From: Gemmatimonadota bacterium
Lineage (GTDB): Bacteria > Gemmatimonadota > Gemmatimonadetes > Gemmatimonadales > GWC2-71-9
Direction: 5' to 3'
Length of the DNA stretch: 10,577 nucleotides
NCBI GenBank assembly: GCA_003222235.1
Contig: QHVD01000150.1
Coordinates: 1 to 10,577 of the forward strand
Program-made: the position numbers and the translations under genes
Shown: piece by piece, positions 1 to 6,110 of the stretch
How the letters are laid out: every line of letters begins with the position of its first letter
How positions within the stretch are numbered: the stretch's first letter is position 1
The notes under the pieces: generated by a model
Told to the model about the DNA's origin: nothing
Seen by the model: the letters and a program-made list of their open reading frames with translations, nothing else
Database searches by the model: none

Positions 1-2
1 GG

Positions 3-161
3 CTACGGTCTCGTTCTTCGAGGCTGGGACTGAGCGTGCGCATGATAGTGGACGTTGCACCAGGTTGCGCGGCCGAAGTCGATAGCGCCGTTTGGCGCCG
101 AGGCGCTGGTGAGCGGTGTGCCCGGTCCGACGAAGTCCGCCATCGCGGGGAGCCGCTTCAC
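3..161 (-). other. Short ORF-like stretch at the left edge, unrecognised
   Basis: An open frame on the minus strand runs from a GTG at 161 (or ATG at 143) to a TAG at 5-3, giving 52 or 46 residues; the frame has been open since a TAA at 227-225. The peptide contains GAIDFGRATWCNVHYHAHAQ, with mostly G/C third codon positions, so it looks more like coding DNA than the opposite strand does. I do not recognise the family. The His/Cys cluster near the end could be a metal site or chance. No ribosome binding site is evident. It may be the tail of a decayed gene. Confidence 0.2.
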
Positions 162-448
162 GACCCGAAACGGCTTTCCCCGCCTCGCCGGTCGCCTCCG
201 AGGGCCCGCTCGGCACCGCCGACGTTAAGTGTGCTTCACATGCCGAGGCCGATTTCTCGGCCAGCGCGGCCCCGGCACGTTAAGAACGCTCAACGCCCGC
301 CGTCCGGAGCGCCATCGGATCGCCCGCATACTCGCTGACGGCTTCGGAACGGGCTTGCCACACGACGCACAATCCATGTTGAGCTTGAGCAACGTCACGA
401 CGCCCCGGGACGGCCGGGCGCGCCGCCACCGCGCACGCCCCAGCGCCG
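162..448. other. Stretch without a supported gene
   Basis: Open frames on both strands here are Arg/Pro-rich and look like byproducts of high GC. A short peptide on the plus strand before the receiver-domain fragment has no start codon. I see no promoter, tRNA or clear repeat. Confidence 0.4.
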
Positions 449-667
449 ACCGACGGCGTCCCCATCCTGATCCTCGACGACGACGCGCGCTTCAGCGCCG
501 CCAGCCGGGCGCTCGCCTCCCTGCCCTTCGTGCCGTTCTCCGTCCGTGGCGGCGCGGACGCCCTGCAGTTCCTCGCCCGCACGGCGCGCTTCGAGGACGC
601 GTCGCGGCCGGCCTTCGGCAGTTCGGCACTAGCCGAAACTAGCGGGCAGGCAGATAGCCGAAACTAG
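449..667 (+). pseudogene. Response-regulator receiver (REC) domain, N-terminal fragment
   Basis: A plus-strand frame, open from 389 and closed by TAG at 665-667, encodes VPILILDDDARFSAASRALA followed by a region ending FLARTARFEDASRPAF at 616. This fits the first half of a CheY-like receiver domain: beta-1 (PILIL), the acidic pair of the Mg2+/phosphoacceptor pocket (DDD), helix alpha-1, and the Ala/Leu-rich alpha-2. The frame loses resemblance just where beta-3 and the phosphorylated Asp (usually xLLDxxMP) should appear, and there the 16-bp repeat at 630-645 begins. There is no ATG, GTG or TTG start near the domain. I read it as a truncated, non-functional remnant. The family call rests on about 50 residues seen by eye and could be wrong. 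Confidence 0.45.
630..645 (+). repeat. 16-bp repeat TAGCCGAAACTAGCGG, copy A
   Basis: First of three exact copies in the same orientation. It is preceded by TTCGGCAC, so TTCGGC-ACTA-GCCGAA forms a small hairpin across its left edge. It marks the end of the receiver-domain fragment. Confidence 0.85.
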
Positions 668-670
668 CGG
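650..670 (+). repeat. Direct repeat, copy B (21 bp identical to copy C)
   Basis: The 16-bp core at 655-670 plus five bases to its left (GCAGA) is identical to 787-807. It starts 25 bp after copy A. The toxin fragment resumes immediately at its right edge. Confidence 0.85.
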
Positions 671-786
671 TTTGGCCGGTGCCTGGCTTCCGGCGCTTTC
701 TCATCTTCTATCGCGTGACGACGAACACGGTCGTCCGAGTGCTGCACTCCGCGCGCGACGTCCGGCGAGCTCTCGACGAGAAGTGA
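667..786 (+). pseudogene. ParE/RelE-type toxin, C-terminal fragment
   Basis: In the frame ending with TGA at 784-786 the plus strand encodes AVWPVPGFRRFLIFYRV, then TTNTVVRVLHSARDVRRALD and EK. The pattern W-P-V-P-G-F-x-x-(F/Y)-L-I-F-Y-R with V-V-R-V-L-H-(S/G)-A-R-D is the typical C-terminal half of ParE toxins of type II toxin-antitoxin systems, which poison DNA gyrase. The usual N-terminal half (about 50 residues) is missing: the frame meets repeat copy B at its left edge, and no start or antitoxin gene is seen. The stop codon is directly followed by repeat copy C. It is a truncated remnant. Confidence 0.7.
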
Positions 787-807
787 GCAGATAGCCGAAA
801 CTAGCGG
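787..807 (+). repeat. Direct repeat, copy C
   Basis: Exact 21-bp match to 650-670, starting at the base after the toxin fragment's stop codon. It is followed by a T-run (809-814) and a TTCGGG/CCCGAA inverted repeat (819-824 and 835-840). Confidence 0.85.
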
Positions 808-875
808 CCTTTTTCAGGTTCGGGTGACATAACGCCCGAAGGCGGACGTTCGCGGACCCCGTAGACTCCTCCGTA

Positions 876-1259
876 GGACGGCTGCCTGCCGAGGACCGGC
901 TCGACGCCACCCGCGTGGTCCGCGACCTCGGTGCCCTACCGCCCGATGCGATCCTCTACCTCCTTGCCCAACCCCTCCTCGACCTTGCCAGCGATCACCT
1001 CCTGCGGGACCGCGCCCTCACGGAGCGGTACGAGCAGCGCTTCGAGGTCGAGGACAGCGACGACTGGATGACCGTGATGACCGAGTACAACCGTGAGGCC
1101 GACGCGATCACCGCCGCCCTCTTTCGCGCCGAGGGGGAGGCGGGGTTGGCGCACCTCTACCTCACGCATCGGCCGCCCCTGCCGCCGTTCCCGTCACCTG
1201 CGCCGAGGCTCGTCCTCCTCAAAGACTGCCTCACCGCGTCATTACTCGATAGATCGTGA
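876..1259 (+). pseudogene. Fragment of unrecognised gene (paralogue of 3243-4318), uninterrupted at the insertion point
   Basis: The frame (GTG at 915 possible; open from 828, stop TGA at 1257-1259) encodes PAEDRLDATRVVRDLGALPP and continues to LFRAEGEAGLAHLYLTHR. From about 885 to 1172 it aligns with the second copy at 3346-3588 plus 4161-4212. I count about 28 mismatches in the first 243 aligned bases, many of them silent or conservative (D/E, Q/E) on this strand. Both ends are lost: residues before GRLPAEDRL are replaced, and after LTHR the frame runs into unrelated DNA covering the 3' end of the opposite membrane-protein gene. The family is unknown; it is a small, acidic, helical soluble protein with no signal peptide. 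Confidence 0.6.
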
Positions 1260-2910
1260 CCTCGCCGTCGGTGAACGCCGGTTTCAAGTACTCTGCGCGC
1301 GCTGGATCGAAATCGCCCAACGTGCGTTCGTCTCGTCCGACGAAAATGTACGCGACGCGATATTGCTTCAGCAAGGCTACGCGCCAGGCGTCATTGGCCT
1401 CCGTGCTAAAGAACCTCTGCACCGTTGCGCGCTTGCCGTCAAACTGTATCGTCTCGTAACGGTTCCCTACGAACACACGATGCCCCGTGCGAAACGGAAT
1501 GTAACTCCCCGTCCAGTATGACGACAACACCAACTCATCCGGCGTCGCATGATCGCGCAGCCAATCCATCGCCTGCAACTCTGCTCTCGGCCGGAATAGA
1601 GGATACGGTTGCGTGACGCTGAGCTTGATCGCCGCGCCCGCCCAGAGATAAAGATTCGCGAGACTGGTCACCGCGATCAGACCAACCACGAGCAACCGCT
1701 GCAAGCCCGCGCCGCTGTAACTCGGCCGCTGCGCCAATGCGTTGAAGACGCGCCTGCGTGCGAGCCACGGGAGCCCAACCTCGAACAAGCCGAGCGTTGC
1801 CACGATTGCGAGCGGCACCTGCACGCCTTCGACAAAACGGCGCTGCGCGTTGAGCGGCGAGTAAACCAGAACGGCGACCGCGCCAATCCAAATCCACAAA
1901 AACGTGAGCCTGTGATGATCGCGAGCCTTGAGGCGGCGGAAGGTCAATGCGCCGAGAACAAGATACGGCGCGTAGGCGAGGAGATAATGCAACGGATTTG
2001 GTGAGAGCGTCGTTGCTTGCACGTTCCAACGTCTAAAGATGTCATTTGTAGCCAACACCGATTGATAATATAACACCATGGGTACCGGCAATGCACACGC
2101 GGAGATTAACAAGAACGCTTCGCGCCACAGGAGCCGCCATGCACGCGTTATCAGCAGCACGTAGTAAGCGCCTAGCACCCCTAACATCAGCACTATCAAG
2201 AATGGGTAGACCAACATGACGAGGAGATTCCCCACCGACGCGCCCAGCGCGAACAGCCATCGCTGCCATGATATCGTCGCGTGGTCCAAGGCCCGCAGCG
2301 CCAGCGAGAACGTGATGAGGATGAACGAAATGGCGGCAGCGAAATGAGGAAAGGTCAAAGCGCTGAAAAACAGATGCGCCTCGGGCATCCGCAAATCTAA
2401 CGGCACCGCGCTCGCAATGGGATCGGGGTGTTCCCAAGGGAGCCACGCCCAATCAAACCCCCCGCCGAAGATCGCGAGCAAGTAGGCGGCGCGACGCTGT
2501 ATAGGCGCTGGGATGAACGTGGCGATGAAACCGAATGTCACGAGGAACAAGAGCACATCACTCACTACGCGCGCGAGATGCCACATTGCAATGACGGGAA
2601 GATTAAGCACGCGAGCGATGTGACCGAGCGAGAGGTAAAACACTTCGATAAAAGCGGGCGCGTGCTCTTCGGACGTGAACGGCAGATGATACAGCCACTC
2701 GCCGTTATAGCCCTTGCCAATCGAGGAGACATAACTGGCGTCCTCGACGGTGATCATTAGGCCCGTGTATTCCGTGCCGGAATGCGCCTGCGTGTAGCCT
2801 AAGGCATACGGCACGAACAATAGCAGGGCGACCGCGACCGCGATCACGAATGCGCTGAACCATTCACGGCGCGTCGGGCAGCTTGCCTGCGTCACCTGCG
2901 TCGATGACAT
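1231..2910 (-). CDS. Multi-pass membrane protein, GT-C-type glycosyltransferase-like
   Basis: The predicted product has 559 residues. Transmembrane segment 1 (FVIAVAVALLLFVPYALGY) is followed by an exported loop with an acidic pair in MITVEDASYVSS, the usual position of the catalytic acidic motif in GT-C enzymes that use polyprenyl-phosphate sugars. About ten further hydrophobic segments follow, then a soluble C-terminal domain (RAELQAMDWLRDH through the end), including SSYWTGSYIPFRTGHRVFVG. The layout matches GT39/PMT-like proteins of unknown substrate. I chose ATG 2910. An in-frame GTG at 2961 and ATG at 2952 exist, but the residues before 2910 are the antisense-frame product of another gene fragment. 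Base composition is visibly less GC-rich than its neighbours, which suggests transfer. The gene stands alone, flanked on both sides by copies of an unrelated gene. The substrate cannot be read from the sequence. Confidence 0.75.
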   Translation of the reverse strand: MSSTQVTQASCPTRREWFSAFVIAVAVALLLFVPYALGYTQAHSGTEYTGLMITVEDASYVSSIGKGYNGEWLYHLPFTSEEHAPAFIEVFYLSLGHIARVLNLPVIAMWHLARVVSDVLLFLVTFGFIATFIPAPIQRRAAYLLAIFGGGFDWAWLPWEHPDPIASAVPLDLRMPEAHLFFSALTFPHFAAAISFILITFSLALRALDHATISWQRWLFALGASVGNLLVMLVYPFLIVLMLGVLGAYYVLLITRAWRLLWREAFLLISACALPVPMVLYYQSVLATNDIFRRWNVQATTLSPNPLHYLLAYAPYLVLGALTFRRLKARDHHRLTFLWIWIGAVAVLVYSPLNAQRRFVEGVQVPLAIVATLGLFEVGLPWLARRRVFNALAQRPSYSGAGLQRLLVVGLIAVTSLANLYLWAGAAIKLSVTQPYPLFRPRAELQAMDWLRDHATPDELVLSSYWTGSYIPFRTGHRVFVGNRYETIQFDGKRATVQRFFSTEANDAWRVALLKQYRVAYIFVGRDERTLGDFDPARAEYLKPAFTDGEVTIYRVMTR

Positions 2911-3073
2911 CACCGAGGTCCACCGGGGTGGGATGATCGAGGTCGGCGCCATCGGACACACGCGTCTTGATGGGCCAACGAGCCTCCCCCGGCTCGAAGG
3001 CCAGGGCCCTGAAGGCGGGCCAGAGAAGGGTAGCGACGAAGGCGAAGGCTGCTAACCGCCCAGCGGGTCCGTC
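2900..3073 (-). pseudogene. Fragment of an exported-protein gene
   Basis: On the minus strand one frame encodes GRLAAFAFVATLLWPAFRAL, then A-FEPGEARWPIKTRVSDGAD, then LDHPTPVDLGDVID. This reads as a signal peptide (hydrophobic core ending in ALA) followed by the start of a mature exported protein. The (R)WP(I/V)KT segment recalls exported proteins of unknown function. No start codon is obvious: upstream the frame runs antisense into the paralogue at 3243. Downstream the frame enters the first codons of the membrane-protein gene and stops at 2864. I read it as a 5' remnant joined to the transferred membrane-protein gene near 2900. Confidence 0.4.
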
Positions 3074-3242
3074 CCAAGCTCCTGCCCTCCCTTCCGTGGT
3101 GCGCCGCGCATACCACAGGCCGTCACCGTCTTCTATGGAACGGAGCCAGCGGACGAACGCAGCGGACGGAGGAGTTCGCGGACAGCATGCTCGGCGTTCT
3201 TGACCCCGCGCCGGCGTTCGCGTTAGCAGCGGCACTAGCCCG
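3074..3242. other. Intergenic spacer, nothing recognised
   Basis: Short open frames on both strands but no convincing coding signal. No Shine-Dalgarno sequence precedes the ATG at 3243. Confidence 0.4.
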
Positions 3243-3599
3243 ATGCCCCCGACGAGAGTCACCGACCTCGACCTGAAGGGGATCACTGTCTTCCTCGCTT
3301 CGACGGCAACGCCTGAGCGGGGCGGCCTGCCGTACCTCGACGCCGTGCTGCCCGCCGAGGACCGGCTCGCCGCCACCCGCGTGGTCCGCGACCTCGGTGC
3401 CCTGCCGCCCGACGCGATCCTCTACCTCCTCGCCCAGCTCCTCCTCGACCTGGCGAGCGATCACCTCATGCACGACCGAGACCTCACGGCGCGGTACGAC
3501 GAGCGCTTCGAGGTCGAGGACAGTGACGAGTGGACCGCTACCATGGCCGAGTACAACCGCGAGGCCGATGCGATCACCGCCGCCCTCTGGGTGTATTAA
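3243..3599 (+). pseudogene. Unrecognised gene, 5' part, interrupted after Ala-Ala-Leu
   Basis: From ATG 3243 the frame encodes MPPTRVTDLDLKGITVFLAS and so on, ending EYNREADAITAALWVY with a stop at 3597-3599. Up to ITAAL it parallels the copy at 885-1118. In that copy ITAAL is directly followed by FRAEGEAGLAHLYL; here the matching FRAEGEPGLAHHYL lies at 4163 onward. The protein was therefore once about 165 residues and has been split by a 575-bp insertion, leaving three foreign residues (WVY) at the break. It is acidic, Leu-rich and probably helical, with no signal peptide. I do not recognise the family. The truncated product may still be made, but function is doubtful. Confidence 0.55.
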
Positions 3600-3604
3600 C
3601 CACG

Positions 3605-3611
3605 AAGGAGG
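3605..3611 (+). promoter_or_regulatory. Strong Shine-Dalgarno (AAGGAGG)
   Basis: A perfect AAGGAGG lies six bases before ATG 3618 and fixes that start. It is the clearest ribosome binding site in the window. Confidence 0.8.
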
Positions 3612-3617
3612 CTCGCT

Positions 3618-4064
3618 ATGAAACGACATACGCTACGAGGATTCTGCCTCGCAGTCTGCATAGGCGCGGCGAGCACCGCCTGGTGGCTCGCGAGCCCGGC
3701 CGGTGCGCAGCAGGGCTTCTCCCTGAAATCCCTCCGGGGAGAGTACGTCTACGCGCTCGACGGGTACACCATTCAGGGCGACACCGGCCAGCATCAGCCC
3801 TTCGCCTGGGCCGGGAAGGAGACCTACGATGGCGCCGGCCACGTGGCCGGCGTCTTCACGGCGAGCTACAATGGCGAGATCGTCCACCGTACCTACACGG
3901 GGACCTACACCGTCAACCCGTATGGCACGGGCTCGACCCTGCTGACCGACAGCAACGGCGACGTCACGCACTTCGACATCTTCATCCGGGAGGGCAGCGA
4001 AGAGGTCTCGTACGTGGAGACGGACCCCGGCGTCGTCTCGTCCGGCTACGAGCGGCGAAGGTAG
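3618..4064 (+). CDS. Small exported beta-rich protein
   Basis: The product has 148 residues. An N-terminal signal peptide (MKRHTLRGFC through about residue 30, cleavage after SPAGA) is followed by one domain of alternating short strands: LRGEYVYALDGYTI, QPFAWAGKETYDGAGHVAG, TYTGTYTVNPYGTGSTLLTD, THFDIFIREGSEEVSYVETD and a closing VVSSGYERRR. This pattern (tyrosine-rich strands, D-G-x-G turns, GTYTVNPxGTG) is common in small exported proteins of unknown function and looks lipocalin-like or beta-barrel. I know of no assigned activity. It is the only gene of the 575-bp insertion that split the paralogue, has its own strong ribosome binding site, and appears intact. Confidence 0.7.
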   Translation: MKRHTLRGFCLAVCIGAASTAWWLASPAGAQQGFSLKSLRGEYVYALDGYTIQGDTGQHQPFAWAGKETYDGAGHVAGVFTASYNGEIVHRTYTGTYTVNPYGTGSTLLTDSNGDVTHFDIFIREGSEEVSYVETDPGVVSSGYERRR

Positions 4065-4112
4065 CGCCCGCAGCCGCAGCGGCGACGGTCGGCAGTCAGC
4101 GACGGGGCGGCA

Positions 4113-4153
4113 GTCTATGTCGCCTTGGCCGATGGGCGGAGCGGCGACTAGAC
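4113..4153 (+). terminator. Imperfect inverted repeat after the small exported protein
   Basis: GTCTATGTCGCC (4113-4124) pairs with GGCGACTAGAC (4143-4153) across an 18-base loop, with a single bulged T. No T-run follows, so a rho-independent terminator is only one reading; the hairpin also lies at the right end of the insertion. Confidence 0.35.
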
Positions 4154-4160
4154 ATCTACT

Positions 4161-4318
4161 TCTTTCGCGCCGAAGGGGAGCCGGGGTTGGCGCACCACTA
4201 CCTCACGGACCGGCGCGCCTTCGACCGCCGGATGGAGCGCGGTCGGGAACACTTCTTCGGGCCGCCGAGCGGCGCGCACGCCGCCTATCCTGACACCTTG
4301 CCGACGGAAGTACAGTGA
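4161..4318 (+). pseudogene. Unrecognised gene, 3' part, cut off from its 5' half
   Basis: From 4161 the frame encodes FFRAEGEPGLAHHYLTDRRA, then FDRRMERGREHFFGPPSGAH and a short tail ending PTEVQ at TGA 4316-4318. It is the missing C-terminus of the gene starting at 3243, identified through the continuous copy at 1119-1172. No start codon or ribosome binding site of its own is apparent. Its stop overlaps the GTG start of the next gene (GTGA), an arrangement typical of translational coupling that probably dates from before the insertion. Confidence 0.55.
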
Positions 4319-4733
4319 AAGTGAAGCGCGCACTCATGGGGGCGGGGGCGATACTACTGATTGGCGCAGTAGCCGCCGACGCTGGCAGTTTGAGTATCCG
4401 CACGCTACGCTTTACCTGCCGGGCCGGTGATCCCGAGTTTCATCCTTTCTTCTGCGACACGGAGTCCCCGAACGATACGGGCTCGTGTACGTTCTGCTTC
4501 GCCCCCAGCCTCGCGTTCATCGTGGGCTGCTCTGGGGCGGTCGCCTAAACCCCTGCCGAGTTCTTCCGATTCGTAGCTGCTCCACCAGCCCGCTGTCTGA
4601 AGCCCCACAGGACAACTTTACCGTGGCTCTCCCGAGCGGTGGTAAAAGGCCAGCAACGCTGAAGTTGAAATTGCCTGTGGCCAATTCACGCGAAACCGTC
4701 GTACTTCTTCACTGCCGAGTAGCACGGAAGTAA
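4315..4733 (+). pseudogene. Small exported Cys-rich protein, frameshifted
   Basis: GTG 4315 starts MKVKRALMGAGAILLIGAVA, a signal peptide with cleavage after ADA. The mature part runs FTCRAGDPEFHPFFCDTESP then NDTGSCTFCF and stops early at TAA 4546-4548. In the frame that starts one base earlier (GTG 4485 frame) the rest of the module appears: DNFTVALPSGGKRPATLKLK through VVLLHCRVARK, stop 4731-4733. Adding one base between about 4515 and 4545 gives one 139-residue protein with the same module as 5047-5902 and 6111-7286 (C..CD...G(S/T)CxF...V-x-x-G...LxCR). The break may be a real mutation or a sequence error; a GGGG run at 4532-4535 lies nearby. GGAAG upstream is a weak ribosome binding site. 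Function unknown. Confidence 0.5.
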
Positions 4734-4771
4734 ACCGAGAGCCGTCCATCCCGCCCGCCCGACCCGTCACC

Positions 4772-5044
4772 CTAGCCGCCGTGCCAAAATCCCCGCACGG
4801 GGCTTTTCCAGCCCTTGGCGGGCGACCGTAGGACGGGTCCGTGCCCGGCTCGGCAACCCGGTGCCGGGGTCGGCGGCTCGATGAACCCGGCCGCTGCGAG
4901 GTCCGCACGGAGCTTGGCGATTTCGTCCACGTCGGTGGCGAGCACCCAGGCGATCCCCTAGGGGCTCTGGTCGGGGTGGAAGTTCAGCCAGGAGAGGAGG
5001 ACTTGACGGGGGCCGTCTTTACCATTCACCTTCCAAGCCGCGCA
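4772..5044 (-). pseudogene. Antisense gene remnant with internal amber codon
   Basis: Reading the minus strand from 5044, one frame gives WKVNGKDGPRQVLLSWLNFH, then PDQSP, a TAG at 4960-4958, and continues in the same frame GIAWVLATDVDEIAKLRADL-AAAGFIEPP before losing character and stopping at TAG 4774-4772. The two halves read as one protein, with TAG in place of GAG, AAG or CAG by one substitution. The TAG sits in a perfect palindrome CCCCTAGGGG (4955-4964). No start codon is visible and the upstream end is replaced by the next gene at about 5045. I do not recognise the family. The plus-strand frames here are poorer. Confidence 0.35.
4786..4807. terminator. Bidirectional rho-independent terminator
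   Basis: AAAAT-CCCC-GCAC-GGGG-C-TTTT: a 4-bp G/C stem with a 4-base loop, flanked by an A-run on the left and a T-run on the right, so it can act in either direction. It lies 53 bases after the frameshifted exported-protein gene, and at the 3' end of the minus-strand remnant. Confidence 0.7.
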
Positions 5045-5046
5045 GC

Positions 5047-5902
5047 ATGAAGTGGTCGGCACTCACCGTCCGTCACGGCGGTGAGCGTCTCATCGTGGTC
5101 GGCTGGCGGATACTCGGCATCGGACTCTTGCTGACCGAACCCGTGTGGGCGGCACGCATTGTCGTCACTTGCTACGATGGAGCGCCTTCGGCTTCGGTTG
5201 GCTGGGGGACGGAGCGGCCCGATCGTACGCTTCAGCGGCTGCGACCTTGACCGGGCTCAGAACGGGACATGTCAGTTCCGGGTCAGCATAGGCGCCAGAT
5301 CGACCGTGGTGCCTCAGCTGTTCGACGGCACCGTTGCCGTGGGTGGCCGTCAGCGTCTCCGCTACCGTGGCACACGGGCCGTGGTTCGGTGCCACGCCGG
5401 CCCCGAGCCGAACCCGGTGCCCTGTGAACCGAGTCTGCCGCGAGACGCTCTGACGTACACATGTCAGGATGGCGTGCTCGTCGAGCCGACCCCCGACCCC
5501 GTGTGTCGTGATCTGGCCTGTGACCCGGCGTGTGACTTTGATCGATCCTGCGACGACTCGTGTACCTTCAGCTTTCGCTGCCCGCCGAACTGCGGTCTCG
5601 GCCCTTGCTTTGAGCAGCCGATGTACGCCGTGCGGGTCCCGGTCGGCTGCCGCGGAGTGCTTCCCGAGTGCGCCCGCGGCGCGCAGCCGGCGCTAGCCCT
5701 TGAGTGTCGGCCTCCGCCATCTGGCTTCGCCTGTCCGCCGACCACGACCACGCTCCCGCCGCCGGGTTCCTGTCGCACGGACGCTGACTGCTCGATTTTC
5801 CCACTTGAGTGCCAACACCGTGAACTCGGCTTCTGTGAAGGGTTCCCCACGTTCAATCCGAATCGCTCGGTCTCGAATGTCGTATGCCCCATCCCACCGT
5901 AG
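5047..5902 (+). pseudogene. Exported Cys-rich protein with two repeated modules, frameshifted
   Basis: ATG 5047 begins a long signal peptide (hydrophobic LIVVGWRILGIGLLL, cleavage near VWA-AR), then IVVTCYDGAPSASVGWG. At the GGGGG run 5204-5208 the frame breaks; deleting one G joins it to GRSGPIVRFSGCDLDRAQNG and the rest, ending at TAG 5900-5902, for a 284-residue protein. Module 1 covers CYDG...CDLDRAQNGTCQF...VAVGGRQRL...AVVRCHAG. Module 2 covers CQDG...CDFDRSCDDSCTFSF...VRVPVG...LALECRPP. A linker PPTTTTLPPP leads to a short Cys-rich tail (SCRTDADCSIF...). Residues downstream of the break are well preserved, so the lesion is recent or an assembly error. It is probably secreted or surface-bound and disulfide-bonded; function unknown. 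No strong ribosome binding site is seen. Confidence 0.55.
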
Positions 5903-6035
5903 TCGAGCGAGCCGCCGGTAAGGCAGCACGCTTCTCGACGTTGAACGCCCGGCGGCTCCGCAGAGCTTCGACGAGCGGAGTTGGCGCGATACGTTCAAGG
6001 CGTGCGTTGATGCCGGGTGAACGGGCAGAGCAGGC

Positions 6036-6086
6036 TCATGACGACGAACCGCGGTCCACTGGTGGCCATGGTTCGTGGCGTCATGA
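6036..6086. terminator. Long inverted repeat between convergent genes
   Basis: TCATGACG-ACGAACC (6036-6050) pairs with GGTTCGTGGCGTCATGA (6070-6086), interrupted only by a two-base bulge; the loop contains a further small hairpin (CCAC-TG-GTGG). It lies between the ends of 5047-5902 (plus) and 6111-7286 (minus), 25 bases from the latter. No T-run, so a stem-only or processing-type transcription end is inferred. The rest of 5903-6110 shows no gene. Confidence 0.5.
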
Positions 6087-6110
6087 TCTACTCGACCCGC
6101 AGCTCCGTGC

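Larger units (their letters stand above)
3589..4163 (+). mobile_element. 575-bp insertion carrying one small gene, possible 3-bp target duplication
   Basis: Comparing the interrupted copy with the intact sequence at 1100-1140 defines the insert. The intact order CCCTCT-TTCGCG becomes CCCTCT at 3583-3588 and TCT-TTCGCG at 4161-4169, so TCT occurs once at each end, compatible with a 3-bp duplication or chance. The ends (GGGTGTATTAACC on the left, GACATCTACT on the right) are not inverted repeats, and no transposase lies inside. An imperfect inverted repeat (4113-4124 and 4143-4153) sits just inside the right end. The mechanism is unknown. Confidence 0.5.

Noticed and set aside
229..642. 137-codon plus ORF and the opposing 100-codon minus ORF at 280-582
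   Set aside because: Both are Arg/Ala/Pro-rich shadows of the frame that carries the receiver-domain fragment.
3123..3629. Minus-strand frame similar to the minus-strand frame at 936-1169
   Set aside because: The similarity only mirrors the two plus-strand paralogues. Differences between copies are silent or conservative on the plus strand, and no signal favours the minus strand.
4113..4163. Integron attC site at the end of the 575-bp insertion
   Set aside because: The stem and bulge are suggestive, but the core GTTRRRY/RYYYAAC boxes are absent and the opposite junction is not a GTT cut point. No integron integrase is in the window.
3530..4318. 262-codon plus ORF spanning the small exported-protein gene
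   Set aside because: Only its last 52 codons (4161-4318) resemble protein, as the 3' part of the split gene; the rest is out-of-frame reading of 3243-3599 and 3618-4064.
5204..5208. Programmed frameshifting at the GGGGG run
   Set aside because: No slippery heptamer with a downstream pseudoknot is apparent, and a neighbouring relative has an unrelated indel of opposite sign, so mutation or sequence error is simpler.
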